This document shows positions 37,917-43,706 of a DNA stretch of 43,706 nucleotides, in pieces (the first letter of the stretch is position 1; each line of letters starts with the position of its first letter). Below the pieces are notes generated by a model. The model saw only the letters and a program-made list of their open reading frames with translations. It made no database searches and had not been told where the DNA came from. This DNA comes from Pseudoflavonifractor sp. 60. GTDB taxonomy: Bacteria; Bacillota; Clostridia; Oscillospirales; Oscillospiraceae. The stretch lies in NCBI RefSeq assembly GCF_009911645.1, contig NZ_QWKI01000032.1, forward strand, positions 1-43,706. The letters are read 5' to 3'. Position numbers and translations under genes: made by a program.

Positions 37917-38819
37917 CTATGCCGGAATGGCCCGGCGCAGCAGGCCGACCCCCAGGGGGCTGGGGCCGGTGTGGACTCCAATGGTGACTCCAATCTGATA
38001 GGGCCGCTTTACCTCGGGCCGGTCGTAGCCCAGCTCCAGCAGGCCCTGGTACACCGCCTGTGCAAAGACCGCGTGCTCCTCCCGGTCCAGGCCGAAGCCG
38101 GTGGCCAGGCGGTAGTCCCTCAGGTCGATGCCCTCCCGCTGGATATGGCGGAAAAACAGCTCCCGCACCTTGACCAGGGACTTCTTCCGCCCCTGGGCGA
38201 TGCCATCGGAGATCAGTCCGGCGTCCTTGTAGCCGATGAGGGGCTTGACCTTCAGCAGGGCCCCGGTGGCCGCCGCCGCCCGGCCGATCCGCCCGCCGTG
38301 GCGCAGGTACTCCAGGTCGTTGGTGGTGAAGAAAATGCGCCCCGTCTCGGGCAGGGCCTCCAGCGCCTGGAACGCCTCCTCCAGGGAATAATCCGCGTCC
38401 CGCAGGGCGGCGGCCTCCTCCACCAGCATCCCCTGGAGCACGGTGGCCAGGGTCGAGTCCAGGACCCGCACCTGCGCGCCGGGGTACTCCTCTCTCAGCT
38501 CCCCGGCGGCGTTCCGGGCTGTCTGGTAGGAGCCGCTGAATTTAGCGTTGAGACAGATGCACAAAATAGGTGCGCCCTGGGCCGCCAGGGGGCGGAAGGC
38601 CTCCAAGTAGTCTTCCGGGGTGGGCATGGAGGTCTTGGGGAACACGCCGGGGCGGTCGGCCATCATCTGATAGAAGTCGTGGGTGGGGATGTCCCGCTCC
38701 TCGCGGTAGTAGACCTCGTCGTCAAAGGCCACGTAGTAGGACACCATGGTCACACCCAGCCGGGCCATCTCCTCCCGCCCAAGGTCGCAGGAGCTGTCGC
38801 TGACAATCTGAAATTTCAT
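37917..38819 (-). CDS. DegV family fatty-acid-binding protein
   Basis: A 300-residue DegV protein. It begins MKFQIVSDSSCDLGREEMAR, has the ligand-contacting KTSMPTPEDYLEAF and NAKFSGSYQTARNAA segments, LRHGGRIGRAAA, and a C-terminal GVHTGPSPLGVG. DegV/FakB proteins hold a fatty acid and present it to the kinase FakA for phosphorylation, feeding exogenous fatty acids into phospholipids. No fakA is in the window, so the partner must be elsewhere. It is transcribed alone from a clear promoter at 38872-38900. Confidence 0.93.
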   Translation of the reverse strand: MKFQIVSDSSCDLGREEMARLGVTMVSYYVAFDDEVYYREERDIPTHDFYQMMADRPGVFPKTSMPTPEDYLEAFRPLAAQGAPILCICLNAKFSGSYQTARNAAGELREEYPGAQVRVLDSTLATVLQGMLVEEAAALRDADYSLEEAFQALEALPETGRIFFTTNDLEYLRHGGRIGRAAAATGALLKVKPLIGYKDAGLISDGIAQGRKKSLVKVRELFFRHIQREGIDLRDYRLATGFGLDREEHAVFAQAVYQGLLELGYDRPEVKRPYQIGVTIGVHTGPSPLGVGLLRRAIPA

Positions 38820-38871
38820 ACCTTCTCCTTCGTCTTGCGCCCGGGCCAGGGCCCAGGTGGGTAATAGTACA

Positions 38872-38900
38872 ATTATATATCAGGGTCCGCAAAAACTCAA
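38872..38900 (-). promoter_or_regulatory. Promoter of the DegV gene
   Basis: On the minus strand TTGAGT (38900-38895), 17 bases, TATAAT (38877-38872). The -35 box overlaps the end of the antiporter gene. Confidence 0.75.
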
Positions 38901-40204
38901 CCGCTTTTTGGCAAATTTTTCAGCCCGCACCACAGGGGGAGCAGCCACAGGTAGAAGGCCAGGGGCAGGGCGGAGGCTCCTACCTCCATGGTGGTGAGGG
39001 GGACACTGGCGGCAATGGCCCAGGGCACCAGACCGGCCAGGTTGATGCAGGAGTTTCCAATGTTGGCGGCCAGCTCCATGGGGGGAAGATTTCGTTTTTT
39101 GTACTCCTCCCCCAGCAGCTGGGCGCTCATCACAACGCCCACCGTCTGGTTGCAGAACAGGGCGCAGCAGCCCAGCGACACCGCCACATGGGCCCCGAAG
39201 AGGCCGGCTTTCTCCGCCAGAGTTCCCACCCGGCTGGTCACCGGCGTCAGCAGGCCGGTGCCGCTGAACATACCGGAGTAAGCGCAGGACAGCAAAACGA
39301 TGCACACCACGTTGACCATGGAGAGCAGTCCGCCCCCGGACATAAGCTCCGCCAGCTGGGGGAGGGCGGGCCGGTAGCCCAATACGCAGGCGCGGAGCAC
39401 CTCTCCCGGGGAGAGCCTCTGGACCAGCAGGGCGCAGGCCGCGGAAAGCCCGCAGCTCACCGCAATGGACTTTATGGCGCTCACCTTCAGCCAGGGCAGG
39501 ATCAGCAGGGCGGCGGCAGGGAGGATGGCGGGCCAGGTGAGGGAAAAGCCCTCTTCCAGGGCGGAGAGGATCTGAGGGTCCACCCCCTGGATGGGGAAGA
39601 GGAGGGAGAGCCCCCCGTACAGTCCCAGGGTGAGCAGCAGGGGGACGGGGGTGTCCCGCCACATCCGCATTTGGAAGGTGTGCTGGTCCACCTCCGCCAC
39701 CGCCGCCGTCAGCGCTGCCGAGGAGGAGGCCGGGGACAGCCGCTCCCCCAGATAGATGCCCGACATGATGGCTCCCGCCGTTACCGCCAGATTGGCTCCG
39801 CCGCTGCGGGCAATGGTCATCAGGATGACCCCCGCCGTCCCCACCACACCGAAGCAGCTGCCAAAGGCCAGGCTGAACACCCCGGAGAGTAGAAATGCGA
39901 CCAGGACAAAACTTCTCGGGGTTATGAGCCGCACCCCCAGCCAGACGAAATAGGCCACCGTCCCCCCGGCCCTCCACAGGGCGGTGAGCAGGCCCAGCAG
40001 CAGCAGAATGCGCAGCACCTTAAAGGCGGTGCCCATCCCCTCCAGCGCCATCCTGATAAGCCCCCGGGCGGAGTGCCCCCGGCGCAGGCCCACCAGGAAA
40101 AAGCATATAAACCCCGCCGCCAGCGCCCAGGCCAGAGACCGCCCCCCGGCCATACACCCGGCCACGCCGGCTAAAAACACTCCAAATGCAGCCAACAGAT
40201 CCAT
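38897..40204 (-). CDS. NhaC-type Na+/H+ antiporter family protein
   Basis: A 435-residue membrane protein with about eleven or twelve helices. The first half contains SLAFGSCFGVVGTAGVILMT and IMSGIYLGERLSPASSSAAL, which match the conserved FGTSxGTA and GDxxSPxSDT-like regions of NhaC and related antiporters. The second half repeats the fold (CALFCNQTVGVVMSAQLLGE, ANIGNSCINLAGLVPW). Such proteins exchange cytosolic Na+ or organic ions for H+, or malate/lactate in relatives; the substrate is uncertain. The ATG at 40204 was chosen after GGAGAGGA. An in-frame start 42 bases upstream is possible. It is divergent from the AT-rich gene at 40409. Confidence 0.87.
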   Translation of the reverse strand: MDLLAAFGVFLAGVAGCMAGGRSLAWALAAGFICFFLVGLRRGHSARGLIRMALEGMGTAFKVLRILLLLGLLTALWRAGGTVAYFVWLGVRLITPRSFVLVAFLLSGVFSLAFGSCFGVVGTAGVILMTIARSGGANLAVTAGAIMSGIYLGERLSPASSSAALTAAVAEVDQHTFQMRMWRDTPVPLLLTLGLYGGLSLLFPIQGVDPQILSALEEGFSLTWPAILPAAALLILPWLKVSAIKSIAVSCGLSAACALLVQRLSPGEVLRACVLGYRPALPQLAELMSGGGLLSMVNVVCIVLLSCAYSGMFSGTGLLTPVTSRVGTLAEKAGLFGAHVAVSLGCCALFCNQTVGVVMSAQLLGEEYKKRNLPPMELAANIGNSCINLAGLVPWAIAASVPLTTMEVGASALPLAFYLWLLPLWCGLKNLPKSG

Positions 40205-40311
40205 TTGTTTCCTCTCCCGTTTCCAATCTACAGGGGATTGTACCATTTCCGCTTTGATTTGTCACCTTTTTGGAACAAAGAAATTTTTATATAGAATTTT
40301 TCAAAAACCTC

Positions 40312-40340
40312 TTGACAATATATATATATATATATATGAT
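40312..40340 (+). promoter_or_regulatory. Promoter with an (AT)n microsatellite as spacer
   Basis: TTGACA (40312-40317) and TATGAT (40335-40340) are separated by exactly 17 bases made only of alternating A and T (ten AT units run 40318-40337). The present length gives ideal spacing for the gene at 40409. Gain or loss of one AT would change the spacer to 19 or 15 and weaken the promoter. On the other strand TTGTCA overlaps the same -35 box and could serve the antiporter gene. Confidence 0.7.
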
Positions 40341-40349
40341 AAAATGTGC

Positions 40350-40377
40350 GAAAAGTTGTAAGAAGCGACAACTTTTC
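40350..40377 (+). promoter_or_regulatory. Hairpin at the 5' end of the AT-promoter transcript
   Basis: GAAAAGTTGT and ACAACTTTTC form a 10-bp perfect stem with an 8-base loop, starting within a few bases of the predicted transcription start. It could protect the mRNA 5' end or act as an attenuator. Confidence 0.55.
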
Positions 40378-40408
40378 ATATTTCTTCTTGGAAAAGGAGC
40401 GGATTGCT

Positions 40409-41200
40409 ATGAGCGCAAACAATACAAATACAAGCATAAGTACAGGTACAAGCGGAATGTCCCTCGGAGCTAAAAAACTGATTATCATTGTGGTAGCCGT
40501 CTTGATCGCACTCTTCGCTGCGTTTCAGGGATATAGGTATATCCAGACCCAGCGTTCTCTCGCTGAAGCGCGCCAAAAGATTGAATCATACCTGATGAAC
40601 GGAGAATTTGACAAGCTAAGTGACGAACTCAAATGGAAGATATCCTCCGGATCCCTGATGAAATGCTATCCAAATACCAGTACTTTCCTTGATATGCTTC
40701 TGGAACACTGCAAGGTTTATGTGGTACAGCCCGGTCTGGGTGGCTACTATGACGGATATAGCGACTCATCTTCCTCCAGTTCCAAAGGTCTGGGGGTGGA
40801 AGGGATGGAGTCTATTGGAACGCAAACTCGAAACACCTACACCGGCTATTGCGGCGACTTCCAAGCGGGTACTACTTATGTGACAGACCGTTACGACGGC
40901 CTGGTGGATGATGTTTCCAAGAGCAAGTACAACAAAACCAGAGGCTTCGACGACGTCTACTGCCGCGGTGAAAAGGTATATGGAAAAATCGACTCAAATG
41001 ATTTAAAAGCGGCCGTAAAAGACGGCGCACAGTATATACTGTGCGGACAGCAAGGACGGGAGCTGGACACTTTGCTCTTAATCAGCGAGGATAAGATTTA
41101 TGCCCTGAAAAATGCCTTGACAGTTGGCGGCTTCTATGAGATCAAGGGCGATTTCTCCAAGGAACTGGAAAAGGTAGCGGCGGCCTATCAGCCGGACTAA
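40409..41200 (+). CDS. Membrane-anchored extracytoplasmic protein, unknown, AT-rich
   Basis: A 263-residue protein. A Ser/Thr/Asn-rich cytosolic start (MSANNTNTSISTGTSGMSLG) is followed by one membrane helix (about 22-41, KKLIIIVVAVLIALFAAFQG) and an outer domain with YDGYSDSSSSSSKGLGVEGM and several Cys residues (KCYPN, HCKVY, GYCGDF, VYCRGE, ILCGQQ). No known domain. Base composition and codon use are visibly less GC-rich than in aroK or the antiporter, which suggests recent acquisition. The ATG has AAGGAG 9 bases upstream. Transcription is from the AT-repeat promoter, so expression may vary between cells. Confidence 0.75.
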   Translation: MSANNTNTSISTGTSGMSLGAKKLIIIVVAVLIALFAAFQGYRYIQTQRSLAEARQKIESYLMNGEFDKLSDELKWKISSGSLMKCYPNTSTFLDMLLEHCKVYVVQPGLGGYYDGYSDSSSSSSKGLGVEGMESIGTQTRNTYTGYCGDFQAGTTYVTDRYDGLVDDVSKSKYNKTRGFDDVYCRGEKVYGKIDSNDLKAAVKDGAQYILCGQQGRELDTLLLISEDKIYALKNALTVGGFYEIKGDFSKELEKVAAAYQPD

Positions 41201-41209
41201 TGCAAAGGG

Positions 41210-41240
41210 AGACAGCGGCAGGTCCGCTGTCTTCTTTTTC
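41210..41240 (+). terminator. Terminator of the AT-rich gene
   Basis: AGACAGCGG and CCGCTGTCT form a 9-bp stem with a 5-base loop, followed by TCTTTTTC. Confidence 0.85.
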
Positions 41241-41261
41241 GTTCCCTTCCCCCTTTTCTTT

Positions 41262-41313
41262 TTCCCAGCCTTGTGGTATACTAAGGAATGAATTTGTATG
41301 TAAAGGCTGGGAA
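41262..41313 (+). promoter_or_regulatory. Inverted repeat flanking the -10 region of the shikimate-kinase-like gene
   Basis: TTCCCAGCCTT (41262-41272) and AAGGCTGGGAA (41303-41313) are perfect 11-base complements. Between them lies TGTGGTATACT, an extended -10 box. The right arm covers the ribosome-binding region, so the pair could act as an operator or, if transcribed from upstream, as a leader hairpin. Confidence 0.45.
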
Positions 41314-41318
41314 CTCTT

Positions 41319-41834
41319 TTGGATAACATCACCCTTACAGGAATGCCGGGCTCCGGCAAAAGCACCGTGGGCGTCCTGCTGGCCAAGGCGCTGGGCCTGG
41401 GCTTTGTGGATGTGGACCTGGTCATCCAGGAGCGGGAGGGGGCTCTGCTCCAGGACATTCTGGACCAACGGGGCACCGCCGCCTTTCTGGAGGCGGAGGA
41501 GGCGGCGGTGTGCACGCTGGACTGCCGGCGCACCGTCATCGCCCCCGGGGGCAGCGCCCTGTGCCGGGAGGGGGCTGCCCGGCACCTCAGCGGCCTGGGA
41601 CCCATCGTCTATCTGAATGTCCCCCTGGAGGAGCTGAAGCGCCGTATTCAAAATATGGCGCAGCGGGGCATTGCCATGGAGCCAGGACAGACCCTAGCCG
41701 ATGTGCTGGCCTACCGGGACCCCCTTTACCGCAAATACGCCGATCTGATTGTGGACTGCCCGCCGATGCAGCCCCTGGACCAGACGGTGCAGTGGGTTCA
41801 GACCGCGCTGAAGGAGTGCGGCCTGATTCGCTGA
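41319..41834 (+). CDS. Shikimate-kinase-like P-loop kinase
   Basis: A 171-residue P-loop kinase: Walker A GMPGSGKST at 8-16, DVDLVIQE (the Asp pair near 31-33), lid and adenine region RRIQNMAQRG, and RDPLYRKYAD with the conserved substrate Arg. Compared with true shikimate kinases, the shikimate-binding Arg of FRxxE is replaced by Leu (FLEAEEA) and the GGG turn reads GGS (APGGSALCRE). It may phosphorylate shikimate less typically or use another substrate. No other aromatic-pathway gene is adjacent. The start is TTG 41319, chosen because the P-loop spacing matches the family. The ribosome site is weak. Confidence 0.8.
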   Translation: MDNITLTGMPGSGKSTVGVLLAKALGLGFVDVDLVIQEREGALLQDILDQRGTAAFLEAEEAAVCTLDCRRTVIAPGGSALCREGAARHLSGLGPIVYLNVPLEELKRRIQNMAQRGIAMEPGQTLADVLAYRDPLYRKYADLIVDCPPMQPLDQTVQWVQTALKECGLIR

Positions 41835-41933
41835 ACAAAAACGCCCCAGCCCGCAGGGTCAAAAGCGCGGGCCGGACAGGGCGGCTCCCGTTGGGCGCGG
41901 AGCCTCAGTCCGAACTTGAAAAGGAAGTATTCC

Positions 41934-43706
41934 ATGCAGTTTAAAGACCTTGGGCTGAACGCCCAGATTCTGAAGGCCCTGGAGGAGCAGGGCTACACCA
42001 AACCCTCTCCCATTCAGGAGAAGGCCATTCCCCCCGCGCTGGCAGGGCGGGACGTGCTGGGCTGCGCCCAGACGGGCACCGGCAAGACCTGCGCCTTCGC
42101 CGCCCCCATTTTGCAGCGGCTGGAGGGACCTGCCGGTATACGCTGCCCCATCCGGGCTCTGATCCTGACCCCAACCCGGGAGCTGGCCATCCAGATTGGA
42201 GAGAGCTTTGAGGCCTATGGCAAATATCTGAAGCTGCGCCACGCCGTCATCTTCGGCGGTGTGGGCCAGAATCCCCAGGTGGAGGCCCTGAAAAAGGGAG
42301 TCGATATCCTGGTGGCGACCCCGGGACGGCTGATGGACCTCCACGACCAGGGCTTTGTCCACCTGGACAGCCTGGAGATCTTCGTGCTGGACGAGGCCGA
42401 CCGGATGCTGGACATGGGCTTTATCCACGATGTGCGGAAGATTTTAAAGTGGCTGCCCCAGAAGAAGCAGACCCTCTTTTTCTCCGCCACCATGCCCCCC
42501 GAGATCACCGACCTAGTAAACTCCCTGCTGAAAAATCCGGTGAAGGTGGCGGTCGATCCCGTCTCCTCCCCGGTGGAGGTCATCCGCCAGTGGGTCTACC
42601 TGGTGGACAAGGGGAACAAGACCAGTCTGCTGGCCCACCTGATGGAGACCAAGCGGGTTCGAAACGCCCTGGTCTTCACCCGCACCAAGCACGGCGCCAA
42701 CAAGGTGGCCCGGGATCTGGCCCGGGCGGGCATCTCCGCCGCCGCCATCCACGGCAACAAGAGCCAGACCGCCCGCCAGCAGGCCCTGTCCGACTTTAAG
42801 GCGGGCAAGATCCGCGCCCTGGTGGCCACCGATATCGCCGCCCGGGGGCTGGATATCGAGGAGCTGTCCCACGTCTTCAACTACAACCTCCCCGAGGTCC
42901 CCGAGACCTACGTCCACCGCATTGGCCGCACCGGCCGGGCTGGCAGGGGCGGGGAGGCCATCGCTTTCTGCGACTTCGGGGAGAAGCCCCTGTTGAAGGA
43001 CATTGAGAAGCTCATCGGCAAGAAGGTCCCCCTGGTGGAGGACCACCCCTATCCCATGCAGGTCTTCGAGGCCCCCAAGCGGGACAAAAACGGAAAAATC
43101 ATCAACGAGGAGGACGCCGAGGCCCGCGCCGCCGCCCGTCAGCTGCGCCAGCAGCGGGAGGAGGCCCGCCGGGCTGCCCAGGCCGCCAAGGAGAAGACGC
43201 CGCCCCCCGCGCCGGTGGAGGCGGTCCCGCCCGAGCAGCCCGGGAAGAAAAAGCGCCGCCGCCGGAAGCGGAGCGGTACGACTTCCGAAGAGGTCGTCCT
43301 GCGCCCCGCCGCCCCGGAGCCGGAGATTCCATCCCCCGCCCCGCCCAAACGGGGAGTCCGTCCCGGCGGGCTGGTGGACACCGGAGACTCCCTGCCCAAC
43401 ACCGATTTCCGCCGCCCCAACCCCCTGGACAGCGACGTGATTATGGACGCCACCGCCCGTCTGCTGGCCCCCCGGCGTATTCCCCTCTTCTCCTCCCCCC
43501 GCCCCAAGACGGAGGAGAAAAAGAAGCAGTCCGCCCCCCAGCCGAAGCAGGCCAAGGGCAGGCAGGGCAGACCCGCAGATTCCCGGCAGGAGCAGCCGCC
43601 CCGCCAGGCTCAAAAGCAGCAGAAGCCCGCCAAGCCGGCAGCTCAGCAGCCCAGGAAGGCGGCCAAGCCCCCCCGCCGGGACCGCCCCCCCCCCCCCCCC
43701 CCCCCG
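41934..43706 (+). CDS. DEAD-box RNA helicase, RhlE-like, 3' end cut by the contig edge
   Basis: 591 codons with no stop before the window ends. The core is complete: Q motif ([24 protein letters not shown]), motif I AQTGTGKT, Ia PTRELA, Ib [28 protein letters not shown], and [13 protein letters not shown]. After about residue 380 comes a long basic, Pro/Lys/Arg/Gln-rich tail ([11 protein letters not shown] and several [11 protein letters not shown]-like stretches) typical of helicases that bind ribosomal or cold-shock RNA. The last seven codons are read from a poly-C tract and should not be trusted. AAGGAAGT precedes the ATG. Confidence 0.92.
   Translation, partial: MQFKDLGLNAQILKALEEQGYTKPSPIQEKAIPPALAGRDVLGCAQTGTGKTCAFAAPILQRLEGPAGIRCPIRALILTPTRELAIQIGESFEAYGKYLKLRHAVIFGGVGQNPQVEALKKGVDILVATPGRLMDLHDQGFVHLDSLEIFVLDEADRMLDMGFIHDVRKILKWLPQKKQTLFFSATMPPEITDLVNSLLKNPVKVAVDPVSSPVEVIRQWVYLVDKGNKTSLLAHLMETKRVRNALVFTRTKHGANKVARDLARAGISAAAIHGNKSQTARQQALSDFKAGKIRALVATDIAARGLDIEELSHVFNYNLPEVPETYVHRIGRTGRAGRGGEAIAFCDFGEKPLLKDIEKLIGKKVPLVEDHPYPMQVFEAPKRDKNGKIINEEDAEARAAARQLRQQREEARRAAQAAKEKTPPPAPVEAVPPEQPGKKKRRRRKRSGTTSEEVVLRPAAPEPEIPSPAPPKRGVRPGGLVDTGDSLPNTDFRRPNPLDSDVIMDATARLLAPRRIPLFSSPRPKTEEKKKQSAPQPKQAKGRQGRPADSRQEQPPRQAQKQQKPAKPAAQQPRKAAKPPRRDRPPPPPPP
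43685..43705 (+). other. Terminal run of 21 C residues, probable artefact
   Basis: 21 consecutive C bases before a final G at the window edge, inside the helicase tail frame. Such runs at contig ends are typical of poly-G/C sequencing artefacts. Confidence 0.75.

Noticed and set aside
1-43706. tRNA, rRNA, prophage, insertion sequence or integrase genes
   Set aside because: None could be recognised on either strand; no transposase or integrase motif was seen.

Overview
The window (43.7 kb, GC-rich, every gene dense and short-spaced) looks like a chromosomal contig end from a gut-type clostridial Firmicute, most likely Oscillospiraceae (Flavonifractor/Lawsonibacter/Pseudoflavonifractor-like). 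This is inferred from the protein families (DUF3793, DUF6110, SLH-domain surface proteins, LytR-CpsA-Psr protein, YlmH, DegV, NAGPA-type phosphodiester glycosidase), from monoderm-type surface architecture, and from sigma-A-like promoters (TTGACA/TATAAT, 16-18 bp spacing) set in an otherwise GC-rich genome. No rRNA, tRNA or CRISPR array was seen. The right edge ends in 21 consecutive C residues and is probably a sequencing or assembly artefact.

Layout. 1-2.5 kb, leftward: a metal-responsive operon (flavodoxin, DUF3793, DtxR-family regulator, a 26-aa membrane peptide, DUF6110, truncated heavy-metal P-type ATPase) behind a promoter with two copies of GTTAG-N6-CTAAC. 2.6-8.7 kb, rightward: smc and ftsY, separated by an unusual insert (a leftward small protein, an XRE regulator and two zinc-ribbon proteins) plus a hairpin-rich repeat. 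8.9-13.7 kb, rightward: housekeeping genes rdgB, yhbY, a membrane protein, a nadD-yqeK fusion, an LCP protein and rsfS, closed by a bidirectional terminator. 13.7-20 kb, leftward: an SLH surface protein and a MacAB-like HlyD adaptor/ATPase/permease operon. 20.2-21.4 kb: ylmH, then a compact type I toxin-antitoxin locus (29-aa membrane toxin and a convergent small RNA). 21.4-26.7 kb, rightward: a HAD phosphatase and a three-gene cassette led by a HerA/DUF87 ATPase with a Ser/Thr-rich insert. This is the best candidate for an undescribed system here. 26.8-28.4 kb, leftward: a DUF2089 regulator with a membrane partner, and an EamA transporter. 28.6-30.3 kb, rightward: sfsA and two related small proteins. 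30.4-40.2 kb, leftward: recR, rpe, ilvA, a NAGPA/SLH/SH3 wall protein, a DUF4358 lipoprotein, an SGNH hydrolase, a DegV protein and an NhaC-type antiporter. 40.3-43.7 kb, rightward: an AT-rich membrane-anchored protein behind a promoter whose spacer is an (AT)n microsatellite, a shikimate-kinase-like protein, and a DEAD-box helicase cut by the contig end.

How the parts work together. The left operon reads as iron-limitation or metal homeostasis (flavodoxin replacing ferredoxin, DtxR control, metal efflux ATPase). The smc-to-rsfS stretch is core chromosome, secretion and ribosome biology. The envelope genes (LCP, SLH, NAGPA, SGNH, MacAB-like) handle wall polymers and export. The accessory signals are the TA locus, the HerA cassette, the microsatellite promoter and two families of dispersed intergenic repeats.
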